In this document: one piece after another, positions 1 to 6,337 of the stretch
Position numbering within the stretch: position 1 is the first letter of the stretch
Layout: every line of letters begins with the position of its first letter
Assembly (NCBI GenBank): GCA_020438595.1
Contig: JAGQUI010000121.1
Span: 1-7,753 of the forward strand
Reading direction: 5' to 3'
Source of the DNA: Propionibacteriaceae bacterium
Lineage (GTDB): Bacteria > Actinomycetota > Actinomycetes > Propionibacteriales > Propionibacteriaceae
DNA: 7,753 nt
The notes under the pieces: model-generated
Told to the model about the DNA's origin: nothing
Seen by the model: the letters and a program-made list of their open reading frames with translations, nothing else
Databases searched by the model: none
Position numbers and translations under genes: made by a program

Positions 1-776
1 TCCTCGACCCGTTGCACGTGGGTGCCGACGATCGCCTCGACGCCGCGCTCGCGGAACAGCGATCCCGTCCACAGCTCGCTGGTGGTCTGGAAACCCTGCT
101 GGTCGAAGACCATGCCGTCCACGCCGAAGTCGCCCAGCGCCGCCTCGTTGGTGAGGTAGACCACCCGGGCCAGGTCGCGGACGCCGGCCTCGCGCAGCTC
201 GTGGTCGACGTTGAACACGTACTCGAACGCGGCTCCCTCGCAGGTGCAGGTGCCGTGGCCCGTGCCCACGACCAGGGTCTGCGGCTTGCCGGTCTTCAGG
301 ACCTCGATCACCTCGCGGAGCTTCAGGTTGGCCTCGACCGCGTGGTCGGCCGTGCACACCGACTGGGTGTGGCCACCCGGGCCCATGCCCTCGGTGGCCT
401 CGAACTTCAGCTTCGGGCCGGTGGCGTTGATCAGGTAGTCATAGCGGAGGCGTTCGGTGGTGCCGGCCTTCTCGGGCAGGGTGTACTCGATGTCCACCGC
501 GCCGCGGGAGTCGTGGGCGTCGCCCTTCGGCCGGATCGCGACCGCCTTCGCCTGGTGGAAGCCGATGTTCTTGCGCGCGTACACCGGGGCGAGCGGGAAG
601 ACCACGTCCTTCTTGGCCATCTCTCCGACGCCCACCCAGATGTTCGAGGGGATCCAGTTCCACTGCGAGTTGGGCGACACGACGGTCACCTTGTGCTGGC
701 CTCCCAGCAGCCGCCTCAGGTGCAGCGCGGCCGTGTGGCCGGACACGCCTGCTCCCAGGATGAGCACCTCTGCCAT
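1..776 (-). CDS. sqr: Sulfide:quinone oxidoreductase-like flavoprotein, 5' part (runs off the left edge)
   Basis: An open frame starts with ATG at 774-776 and is still open at base 3, giving 258 residues of a family usually 380-430 long. It opens with a dinucleotide-binding fold, GAGVSG at residues 8-13. Next come WIPSNIWVGVG (41-51), matching the PSNPWVGVG stretch of Acidithiobacillus-type sulfide:quinone oxidoreductase (SQR), and YDYLINATGPKL (112-123), the second FAD-contact motif. Cys141 in QSVCTADHA and Cys179 in TCEGAAFEY fall where the Acidithiobacillus enzyme has Cys128 and Cys160. The third redox cysteine would lie beyond the window. SQR proteins are peripheral membrane enzymes that oxidise sulfide to polysulfide or persulfide and pass electrons to quinone. 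The start has a good ribosome binding site, and an operator-like palindrome lies 40 bp upstream. A type II NADH dehydrogenase or flavocytochrome c subunit is less likely because both cysteines sit in SQR contexts. Family call is firm; substrate is inferred. Confidence 0.88.
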   Translation of the reverse strand, partial: MAEVLILGAGVSGHTAALHLRRLLGGQHKVTVVSPNSQWNWIPSNIWVGVGEMAKKDVVFPLAPVYARKNIGFHQAKAVAIRPKGDAHDSRGAVDIEYTLPEKAGTTERLRYDYLINATGPKLKFEATEGMGPGGHTQSVCTADHAVEANLKLREVIEVLKTGKPQTLVVGTGHGTCTCEGAAFEYVFNVDHELREAGVRDLARVVYLTNEAALGDFGVDGMVFDQQGFQTTSELWTGSLFRERGVEAIVGTHVQRVE

Positions 777-782
777 GCGTTT

Positions 783-790
783 CTCCTTCT
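783..790 (-). promoter_or_regulatory. Ribosome binding site of the SQR gene
   Basis: On the minus strand AGAAGGAG lies six bases before the ATG at 774-776. It is among the strongest Shine-Dalgarno matches in the window and fixes the start of the SQR gene. Confidence 0.75.
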
Positions 791-816
791 GTCGGCAGCA
801 TCGCCGAGCCACAAGC

Positions 817-832
817 ATACCCTAGGGGGTAT
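817..832. promoter_or_regulatory. CsoR/CstR-type operator-like palindrome upstream of sqr
   Basis: The sequence ATACCCTAGGGGGTAT is a near-perfect inverted repeat: ATACCC and GGGTAT arms around a TAGG centre. It lies in an A/T-rich island within a GC-rich spacer, 40 bp before the SQR start codon. A/T-flanked C-tract/G-tract dyads of this kind are bound by the CsoR/RcnR/CstR repressor family; CstR senses persulfides and controls sqr genes in Staphylococcus aureus. Minus-strand -10 candidates TAGGGT (819-824) and TATATA (830-835) lie in or against the dyad, so a bound repressor would block the promoter. I could not find a convincing -35 element. No regulator gene is in the window, so its identity is inferred. 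Confidence 0.55.
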
Positions 833-940
833 ATAGCGCGCGGCCGGTCCGCAAGATCGGGACGCGCTCCCGCTCCTCACGCTAGCCCCGGCGTCGGGCG
901 CCCGCAGGCGCTTCTGCGATCCGCTCGCCACCTGGTCCGC

Positions 941-1813
941 TCAGGTTCCGGGGATGCGGACGCCGCGGGCGGCGAGTTCGGCGTCCGACTCGGCGGGGGA
1001 GTGGGTGCCGGTCACGTCCGGGAACGCGCCGACCGGCGCCACGGTCGAGGTGACGGTGGCCGCGTGCACGCTGACCAGCTGCCAGGCCTGGGCGCCGTCC
1101 CGGCCGCGCATGCCCCGGCCGGTGGCGAGGTCCTGGGTGTAGCACAGCGACGTCGCGGCGTGGACGCCGATGCCGGCGAACGTGCCGAAGCCCGACTGGT
1201 GGAAGTGCCCGGCCAGGATCGCCCGGACGTCCGAGCCGGCGAGCACTCCGGCGAGTTCGGGCTGTCCGACGAGCTCCCAGCTCGCGGCGAGGTCCTGCAC
1301 GACCGGCAGCGGGGCGTGGTGCATCGCGAGGATCGTCCCCTCCGGCGCGGGCTCGGCCAGCTGGCCGGCCAGCCAGGCCAGCGAACCGGGGGAGACCTCG
1401 CCGCTCTCGAGCCCCGGCACCGTGCTGTCCAGGCAGAGCATGCGCAGGCCGCCCAGCCGGTGCACCTGGTTGAGCGGGTCGGTGCGCCCCGGCCCGCCGA
1501 GCAGCGCGGCATCGAAGGCTGCACGCTCGTCGTGGTTGCCGTTCCCCCAGATCACCGTGGCGCCGAGCCGTGCCGCGACCGGCTCGACGATCCGGCGTAG
1601 TTCAGCGTACGACTCGGGCGTCCCGTCGTCGGACAGGTCGCCGGTGAACACGAACGCCTCGGGGGTGTGCGCGGACGCGGCCTCGAGCGCAGCGACCAGG
1701 TTCGGCCGGGCGTCCACCACACCGCGCACCAGCGGGTCGTCGGGGTGGCGCAGGTGGGTGTCGCTGAAGTGCGCCAGCACGTGCCGCGGACGGGGGTACT
1801 CGGCAATTCGCAC
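941..1813 (-). CDS. cpdA: Class III cyclic-nucleotide phosphodiesterase (CpdA/Rv0805-like metallophosphoesterase)
   Basis: The 290-residue cytoplasmic protein belongs to the calcineurin-like metallophosphoesterases. The full set of two-metal ligands is visible: SDTH (Asp18, His20), GDLSDDG (Asp59), GNHD (Asn93, His94), MHHAP (His166) and GHFH (His203, His205). Order and spacing match M. tuberculosis Rv0805 (Asp21, His23, Asp63, Asn97, His169, His207, His209), and matches continue outside the motifs, including EYPRP near the start, VRAILAGH and CYTQDL. Such enzymes hydrolyse 3',5'-cAMP, 2',3'-cyclic nucleotides and model phosphodiesters, so the physiological substrate is less certain than the family. 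The C-terminus is about 25-30 residues shorter than I recall for Rv0805. The start is GTG at 1811-1813, 23 bases after the sixA stop; no real Shine-Dalgarno precedes it, but a -10-like hexamer lies six bases upstream, suggesting a leaderless transcript besides any read-through from sixA. Confidence 0.9.
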   Translation of the reverse strand: MRIAEYPRPRHVLAHFSDTHLRHPDDPLVRGVVDARPNLVAALEAASAHTPEAFVFTGDLSDDGTPESYAELRRIVEPVAARLGATVIWGNGNHDERAAFDAALLGGPGRTDPLNQVHRLGGLRMLCLDSTVPGLESGEVSPGSLAWLAGQLAEPAPEGTILAMHHAPLPVVQDLAASWELVGQPELAGVLAGSDVRAILAGHFHQSGFGTFAGIGVHAATSLCYTQDLATGRGMRGRDGAQAWQLVSVHAATVTSTVAPVGAFPDVTGTHSPAESDAELAARGVRIPGT

Positions 1814-1819
1814 GCCCCC

Positions 1820-1825
1820 AACCTA
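1820..1825 (-). promoter_or_regulatory. Putative leaderless -10 element of cpdA
   Basis: On the minus strand TAGGTT is followed by six bases and then the GTG start codon. This matches the TAnnnT, 6-7 bases, RTG layout of actinobacterial leaderless promoters, with transcription expected to begin at or next to the start codon. No -35 match is apparent. It lies in the 23-bp gap between the sixA stop and cpdA. Confidence 0.45.
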
Positions 1826-1836
1826 CGCCGGTGGCC

Positions 1837-2343
1837 TCAGCCGTGCCGGGCGGTGAACAGCCGGGCCTCGGCGAGGGCCGACCAGCCGTCGAAGAACTCC
1901 AGGCCCACCAGCGTCGCCGGCGGGAAGTTGTACCGGATCAGCGACAGCGCTTCCGCGCTGGAGTGCTGGCGGTCGGCGATGTTCTCCGCCAGCGCGGGGA
2001 TGCCCGGCGCGTGCCCCACCACGAGGAGGGTGTGGATCCGGTCCTCGATGCCGGAGAGCTCTGCGAGCAGCTGGCGCGTACCCGCGTTGTAGAGCCGGTC
2101 GAGATAGCGGATCGGTGCCCGCAGGTTGAGCAGCTCCGCGGTCTGCCTGGCCCGCGTCGCCGACGAGCAGAGCACCAGTTCGATGCGCTGGTGGGAGAGG
2201 ATCTCGCCGACCGCACGTGCCTGGCCGCGTCCCTTCGGGGTCAGTTCCCGGGAGATGTCGCGCCAGTCGGCGCCGGTGTGCGCGGCCTCGGCATGGCGCA
2301 GGAGGTAGAGCCGATGTGCCTTGGGTTCGCCGCGGGTCGCCAT
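1837..2343 (-). CDS. sixA: SixA-type phosphohistidine phosphatase (histidine phosphatase superfamily)
   Basis: The 168-residue protein has the histidine phosphatase core: the RHAEA motif with Arg16 and nucleophile His17, SSATRARQTAE (residues 60-70) supplying the second phosphate-binding Arg64, and VVGHAPG with His111. The short length and SSATRARQTA signature fit the SixA group rather than phosphoglycerate mutases, which are longer. E. coli SixA removes phosphate from histidine-containing phosphocarriers (first described on ArcB, later linked to the nitrogen PTS); the actinobacterial substrate is not settled. No signal peptide or membrane segment is visible. The ATG at 2341-2343 has a clear GGAGGA ribosome binding site. 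It lies 32 bp after ppa and 23 bp before cpdA on the same strand, so co-transcription with ppa is likely. Confidence 0.87.
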   Translation of the reverse strand: MATRGEPKAHRLYLLRHAEAAHTGADWRDISRELTPKGRGQARAVGEILSHQRIELVLCSSATRARQTAELLNLRAPIRYLDRLYNAGTRQLLAELSGIEDRIHTLLVVGHAPGIPALAENIADRQHSSAEALSLIRYNFPPATLVGLEFFDGWSALAEARLFTARHG

Positions 2344-2348
2344 CTAGG

Positions 2349-2354
2349 TCCTCC
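2349..2354 (-). promoter_or_regulatory. Ribosome binding site of sixA
   Basis: GGAGGA on the minus strand lies five bases before the ATG at 2341-2343. It supports this start and independent translation after ppa. Confidence 0.7.
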
Positions 2355-2375
2355 GAGCCAGTCCCGCGCCCGGCC

Positions 2376-2936
2376 TCACTCCCGCGTGAACTCGTTCTCG
2401 TAGGAGGTGCCGCGGGCGCGCTCCCAGCTGTTCCTGATCTCCATCTCGGCCTCGGCGTGCCCGACCCAGACCGCGCCCTCGACCGACTTGCCGGGCTCGA
2501 GGTCCTTGTAGACGCTGAAGAAGTGCTCGATCTCGAGCAGGGCGAGGTTCGACAGGTCGGTGAGTTCCTTGATGTTCAGCTGGCGCTGGTCGGCGACCGG
2601 GATGCAGAGCACCTTGTCGTCACCGCCCATCTCGTCGTGCATCCGGAACATGCCGATCGCGCGGCACTCGATCAGTGCGCCCGGGAACGTGGCCTCCGGG
2701 ACGAGCACCATCGCGTCCAGCGGGTCGCCGTCCTGGCCGAGGGTGCCCTCGATGAAGCCGTAGTCGTTCGGGTACTGGGTGGACGTGAACAGCGTCCGGT
2801 CCAGCCGGATGCGACCGGTGTGGTGGTCCATCTCGTACTTGTTCTTGGTGCCCTTGGGGATCTCGATGGTGACATCGAAGTGCAGGCTCGGCTGGATCTT
2901 GGGGCGCGCGAATGTGGGCCGGTCCGTCGGAGTCAT
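2376..2936 (-). CDS. ppa: Inorganic pyrophosphatase (family I)
   Basis: The 186-residue soluble enzyme hydrolyses pyrophosphate to two phosphates, pulling forward nucleotide, nucleic acid and aminoacyl-tRNA synthesis. Family I markers are present in order: [10 protein letters not shown] (residues 20-29), KNKYE (31-35), YPNDYGFIE (55-63), the metal-binding signature DGDPLDA (69-75), GGDDKVL (104-110) and YKDLEPGK (143-150). The frame stays open upstream to 3101, but those 55 residues are unlike the family and run through the divergent spacer. The ATG at 2934-2936 is therefore chosen, with GAGAGG five to six bases before it. Even so, about 18 residues ([18 protein letters not shown]) precede the point where the M. 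tuberculosis enzyme begins. Divergent to the dacB-like gene, as with Rv3628 and Rv3627c. Confidence 0.95.
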   Translation of the reverse strand: MTPTDRPTFARPKIQPSLHFDVTIEIPKGTKNKYEMDHHTGRIRLDRTLFTSTQYPNDYGFIEGTLGQDGDPLDAMVLVPEATFPGALIECRAIGMFRMHDEMGGDDKVLCIPVADQRQLNIKELTDLSNLALLEIEHFFSVYKDLEPGKSVEGAVWVGHAEAEMEIRNSWERARGTSYENEFTRE

Positions 2937-2977
2937 CTGAGCCTCTCTGTCATGATGGGTTCCCGATGTGTGAGCCG

Positions 2978-3005
2978 AGCCTATCGCGAGCCGCCGACCG
3001 ATCAA
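2978..3005 (-). promoter_or_regulatory. Putative ppa promoter
   Basis: On the minus strand TTGATC (3000-3005) and TAGGCT (2978-2983) are separated by 16 bases, fitting a housekeeping sigma promoter with a 5' leader of roughly 35 bases before the ppa ATG. The -10 keeps only TA...T, so this is suggestive. If real, it overlaps the ATG-initiated version of the divergent dacB gene, favouring the later GTG start for dacB. Confidence 0.35.
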
Positions 3006-3031
3006 GGTGGCGGTCATACGGCCCCGTACCG

Positions 3032-4348
3032 GTGCGGCTCCTCGGCGGGGTGCTGGCGCTGGGTCTGCTCGCGGGCTGCACGACGGCGACCGCGGAGCCA
3101 CCGTCCACCCCTTCCACGGCGGTCAGCGCGGCTCCCGCGGCCTCGACCCCGGCCACCCCGGCGGCCACCCCCACACCCACGCCTGGCATCGACGCGGACG
3201 CGGTGAGCGCCCGGCTCGCGAAGGTGAACCGCGACGGCATCGCGCGCAGCGGGGTGGTGGTCCTGACCGACACCGGCGAGACGGTGACCGGACGGGACGC
3301 GGACACCCCGCTCGCGCCGGCGTCCACGATGAAGCTGCTCACCGGCATCACCGCACTGGACCTCCTCGGCGCCGACCACACGTTCACCACGAAGGTGGTC
3401 AGCCCTGAGCGGGGCCGGCTGGTGCTGGTCGGCGGCGGCGACCCCCTGCTCACCGACAAGGCGTCGAAGTCCGCAGCGAAGGCGGCCTCGCTGGAGACGC
3501 TGGCCGCGGCGACCGCCGACGCGCTGGCCGCGGCCGGGGTGAAGAAGGTGCGGCTCGACTACGACGCCGCCCTGTTCCACGGGCCCGACTACAGCCCGCG
3601 CTGGGACCGGAAGTGGCGCAGCTACCTCGCCCGGGTCAGCCCGCTGCTGGTGGACGAGGGCCGGTTCAACCCCTGGCAGTCCGACCCGGAGCCGGCGCTC
3701 ACCGCCGCGAACGCGTTCGCGAAGCGGCTCCGGGATGCGGGCCTACGGGTGACCCGGGTCGCCGCAGCGAGTGCGCCCTCGGACGCCGAACCGGTGGCCG
3801 CCGTGCAGTCCGCCCCGCTCTCGGCGATCCTCGCGCGCACGCTGCGGCTCAGTGACAACCTGGCCGCGGAGGTGATCGCCCGCCACGTCGCGATCGCCGC
3901 GGACCGGGAGCCCACCTTCGACGGCGCCACCGCCGCCGTGCAGGCCTGGCTCGAGGGCCACGGGCTGTGGGACGACGGCATGCGGCTCGTCGACGGCAGC
4001 GGCCTGGCCAAGCGGGGGCGGGTCACCCCGTCCGTGCTGGCGCGGGTGGTCGCGACCTCGCTGAACACCCCCGAACTGGGCGCCCTGGCGGACGGCCTGC
4101 CCGTGGCCGGCCGGAGCGGGACGCTCAAGACCCGGTTCAACGACCCGGTAGAGCGGATCGGCCGCGGCAACGTGCACGCCAAGACCGGCACGCTGCAGGG
4201 CGTCGGGGCGCTGGCCGGCTACCTGACCACGAAGGACGGCCAGCGGCTGGTGTTCGCCGAGATCGGGAACGGCGTCGTGGGCCAGACCACCGGCCAGAAC
4301 TGGCTGGACCGGACGGCAGCGGCGCTCGCCCGTTGCGGCTGCAGCTGA
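3032..4348 (+). CDS. dacB: D-alanyl-D-alanine carboxypeptidase, DacB/PBP4 family lipoprotein
   Basis: A secreted penicillin-binding protein that trims or cuts peptidoglycan stem peptides outside the membrane. From the GTG at 3032 it has 438 residues: a short hydrophobic signal ending in the lipobox LLAGC (Cys16), an Ala/Pro/Thr-rich linker (about 17-52), then the serine peptidase domain. Active-site motifs are STMK (Ser98 nucleophile, Lys101), SDN (274-276) and KTG (384-386). The wide gap between the first two is the S13/PBP4 pattern with inserted domains. Position and family match M. tuberculosis Rv3627c. Start choice: ATG at 2966 is in frame and would add 22 residues, but those codons use A or T in the third position far more often than the rest (about a third of codons), and the added stretch is unlike a signal peptide. 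Neither start has a clear ribosome binding site. The stop is 29 bp before the next gene. Confidence 0.9.
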   Translation: MRLLGGVLALGLLAGCTTATAEPPSTPSTAVSAAPAASTPATPAATPTPTPGIDADAVSARLAKVNRDGIARSGVVVLTDTGETVTGRDADTPLAPASTMKLLTGITALDLLGADHTFTTKVVSPERGRLVLVGGGDPLLTDKASKSAAKAASLETLAAATADALAAAGVKKVRLDYDAALFHGPDYSPRWDRKWRSYLARVSPLLVDEGRFNPWQSDPEPALTAANAFAKRLRDAGLRVTRVAAASAPSDAEPVAAVQSAPLSAILARTLRLSDNLAAEVIARHVAIAADREPTFDGATAAVQAWLEGHGLWDDGMRLVDGSGLAKRGRVTPSVLARVVATSLNTPELGALADGLPVAGRSGTLKTRFNDPVERIGRGNVHAKTGTLQGVGALAGYLTTKDGQRLVFAEIGNGVVGQTTGQNWLDRTAAALARCGCS

Positions 4349-4364
4349 GGAGTCGCGGCGGCCG

Positions 4365-4370
4365 TAGGGT
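4365..4370 (+). promoter_or_regulatory. Putative leaderless -10 element of the DUF2342 gene
   Basis: TAGGGT is followed by seven bases and the ATG at 4378, in the 29-bp gap after dacB. The layout fits a leaderless promoter giving the peptidase-tilS pair its own transcript. The intervening G-run could instead act as a weak Shine-Dalgarno sequence, so the two readings compete. Confidence 0.45.
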
Positions 4371-4377
4371 GGGGGCC

Positions 4378-5349
4378 ATGGAGCACCTGCCGGCCATCGA
4401 CTGGGCCTTCGCCGCGTCCACCGCGCGCAGTCTGGTCCCGCCCGGCCCCGAACTCGACGCCGCCGGGATCGCCGACGTGGTCGCTGACCTCCGGGACGCC
4501 GCGACCCGCGCCACGACGCACGTCGCCGAGGTCACCCTGCTCGACGAACCGGCGCCCGCCGACGTCCTGGTGATCGACCGGGCCACCTGGGTGGACGCGG
4601 TCTGCGAGTCGGCCGCCACCATGCTCGACGGCTTCACCGCCGACGCGGCCGACTCACCGCTCGCCGCGGCCAGGGCCCGAGCCCTCGGCGCCCAGGCCGG
4701 AGGGGTGTTCGCCCTCGTCGCGTCACGGATCCTCGGTCAGTTCGACCCGTTCGTCGCCTCGCCCCGGCTGCTGCTGGTCGCGCCCAACGTGGTCGCGGTG
4801 GAGCAGCAACTGCGGGTGCGCCCGCGCGACTTCCGGCTCTGGGTCTGCCTGCACGAGGAGACCCACCGGTTCCAGTTCGGCCGGGCGCCGTGGCTGCGCG
4901 CGCACCTGCTCGGGCTGTTCGGCGAGTTGCTCGCCGGCGACGAACTGCGCTTCGGCTGGCCGCACGGCGGACGCCCGGCCGGCGTCCGCGACCTGATCAT
5001 CAACCCCGCCCAGCGCGAGGCGTTCGACCAGGTCACCGCCGTGATGTCGCTGATGGAGGGGCACGCCGACGTGATGATGGACCGGGTCGGCACCCGCGTG
5101 GTGCCCACCTACGCCGCGATCCGGCGCGGGTTCGAGGAGCGGCGCGACCAGCAGGGCTGGAGCGCGTGGGTGCGCCGGCTGGTCGGACTCGACCTGAAGC
5201 GCGACCAGTACCGCGACGGCGCGGAGTTCTGCCGCCAGGTGATCGACGCCGCCGGGGTCGAGACGCTGAACCGGGCCTTCGACGCCCCCGGGCTGCTGCC
5301 GACCCTGACCGAGATCCACGACCCGCAGCTGTGGCTGCACCGGATCTGA
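4378..5349 (+). CDS. Zinc-dependent metallopeptidase-like protein of the DUF2342/zincin_2 family
   Basis: The 323-residue protein carries a gluzincin-like HExxH motif, HEETH at residues 159-163 in LHEETHRFQF, and a downstream MEGHAD motif (Glu227, His229) that probably supplies the third zinc ligand. This arrangement and the neighbours identify the actinobacterial DUF2342 family, to which M. tuberculosis Rv3626c belongs; some family models call it a putative hydrolase or an F420 biosynthesis-associated protein by co-occurrence. No signal peptide or obvious membrane helix is visible, so it is probably cytoplasmic. Its substrate is unknown. The frame is open far upstream, within dacB, but family-like sequence begins at the ATG at 4378. 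Its TGA overlaps the tilS ATG by one base (TGATG), implying translational coupling. Peptidase activity is inferred from motifs only. Confidence 0.85.
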   Translation: MEHLPAIDWAFAASTARSLVPPGPELDAAGIADVVADLRDAATRATTHVAEVTLLDEPAPADVLVIDRATWVDAVCESAATMLDGFTADAADSPLAAARARALGAQAGGVFALVASRILGQFDPFVASPRLLLVAPNVVAVEQQLRVRPRDFRLWVCLHEETHRFQFGRAPWLRAHLLGLFGELLAGDELRFGWPHGGRPAGVRDLIINPAQREAFDQVTAVMSLMEGHADVMMDRVGTRVVPTYAAIRRGFEERRDQQGWSAWVRRLVGLDLKRDQYRDGAEFCRQVIDAAGVETLNRAFDAPGLLPTLTEIHDPQLWLHRI

Positions 5350-6290
5350 TGGCCCGCAGGGCCCTCGGGCCCGCCACCCTCCAGCTCGTGCAGGCCGTCG
5401 AGGCGGTGCTGGACGGCCCGGTGCTGGTCGCCTGCTCGGGGGGCCCGGACTCGCTCGCCCTCGCCGCGGCCGCCGCGGTGGTGGGCGGACGCAGGGGAAT
5501 CGCGGTGCGGGCCGCGGTCGTCGACCACGGGTTGCAGGACGACTCGGCCGTGCTGGCGGCGTCCGTCGCCGACCGGCTCGCGGGGCTCGGACTGCCGGCG
5601 CAGGTGCTCACCGTTGCCGTCCCGCCGGGTGCGGACGGGCCCGAAGCGGCCGCGCGGGACGCCCGCTACGCCGCGCTCGAGCAGGCCGCGGCGTCGGGCG
5701 AGATGGTACTGCTCGGCCACACCCTCGACGACCAGGCCGAGACCGTGCTGCTCGGACTGGCGCGGGGTTCCGGCGCCCGCTCCCTGGCCGGCATGCCGGA
5801 GCGTCGCGGTCGCTTCGTCCGGCCGCTGCTCGGCCTGCGCGCGGCCACCACCCGGCAGGCGTGCGCCGAACTCGGCCTGGAATCGTGGGCCGACCCGCAC
5901 AACTCCGAGGACCGGTTCGCCCGCGTCCGGGTCCGGACGCGCGTGCTGCCGGTCCTCGAGGCCGAACTGGGGCCGGGGGTGGCGGAGGCGCTCGCGCGGT
6001 CGGCGGCGCTGCTGCGGGCCGACGCGGACCTGCTCGACGAGCTCGCGGCGTCCGAGCGGGCCACCCATCCCGCGCCCGACCTGGACTGCGACCGGCTCGC
6101 CGGCCTGCCCACGGCACTGCGCGGACGCGTGGTCCGCGACTGGTTGCGGGACGCCGGCGCCACCGACCTCTCCGCGGGCCACGTGGCCGCGGTGACGGCG
6201 CTGGTCACCGACTGGCGGGGCCAGCGCCGGGCCGAGGTGCCGGGCGTCCGCGTACACCGCAGGGACGGACGCCTCGTCGCCGGTCCGTGA
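5349..6290 (+). CDS. tilS: tRNA(Ile)-lysidine synthetase
   Basis: TilS uses ATP and lysine to convert C34 of the CAU-anticodon tRNA-Ile2 to lysidine, switching both codon reading and charging from methionine to isoleucine; it is normally essential. The 313-residue protein has the N-type ATP pyrophosphatase loop SGGPDS (residues 30-35), VVDHGLQ (57-63), GHTLDDQAETVLLGLARG (123-140), where the acidic pair and Thr match the family, and DPHN (182-185) followed by the Arg-rich RVRVR segment. The remainder, about 200-290, fits the TilS substrate-binding region. The extra C-terminal domain of the roughly 430-residue E. coli enzyme is absent, as in the M. tuberculosis protein of about 320. The ATG overlaps the stop of the preceding peptidase gene by one base, so translation is probably coupled. 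hpt follows after 47 bp, a widely conserved neighbour. Confidence 0.94.
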   Translation: MARRALGPATLQLVQAVEAVLDGPVLVACSGGPDSLALAAAAAVVGGRRGIAVRAAVVDHGLQDDSAVLAASVADRLAGLGLPAQVLTVAVPPGADGPEAAARDARYAALEQAAASGEMVLLGHTLDDQAETVLLGLARGSGARSLAGMPERRGRFVRPLLGLRAATTRQACAELGLESWADPHNSEDRFARVRVRTRVLPVLEAELGPGVAEALARSAALLRADADLLDELAASERATHPAPDLDCDRLAGLPTALRGRVVRDWLRDAGATDLSAGHVAAVTALVTDWRGQRRAEVPGVRVHRRDGRLVAGP

Positions 6291-6325
6291 ACCCGGCCGC
6301 GGCGCCGGCGGTTCGGACGGAGGGG

Positions 6326-6331
6326 TAAGGT
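6326..6331 (+). promoter_or_regulatory. Putative leaderless -10 element of hpt
   Basis: TAAGGT is followed by six bases and the GTG start at 6338, matching the actinobacterial leaderless layout. A GGAGGGG tract (6319-6325) lies 12 bases from the GTG, further than usual for a ribosome binding site, while AAGG within the hexamer itself is only seven bases away. Both leaderless and leadered initiation are therefore possible. Confidence 0.4.
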
Positions 6332-6337
6332 CACCGC

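Noticed and set aside
12..836. Long plus-strand open frame of 274 codons opposite the SQR gene
   Set aside because: It is the antisense shadow of a clearly conserved flavoprotein; the translation has no recognisable motif and results from high GC with few stop codons.
895..911. Overlapping GC palindromes (CGGGCGCCCG and GCGCC/GGCGC) after cpdA, considered as a terminator
   Set aside because: Stems are only 5 bp with no T-run on the minus strand; such repeats are expected by chance at this GC content, though a weak terminator is not excluded.
1001..1600. Plus-strand open frame opposite the phosphodiesterase
   Set aside because: The minus strand carries all metallophosphoesterase ligands; the plus frame is compositionally biased (Arg, Ala, Gly, His) with no domain.
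2217..3206. 329-codon plus-strand open frame across sixA, ppa and the divergent spacer
   Set aside because: It is antisense to ppa and then enters dacB out of frame; the translation shows no domain.
5109..6257. 382-codon minus-strand open frame opposite the peptidase end and tilS
   Set aside because: It runs across two convincing plus-strand genes and reads as Arg/Gly/His-rich low-complexity sequence, typical of antisense frames in high-GC DNA.
6293..6308. CCGGC/GCCGG hairpin between tilS and hpt
   Set aside because: Five-base GC stem with no T-run, in a 47-bp gap where read-through into hpt is expected; not distinguishable from background.
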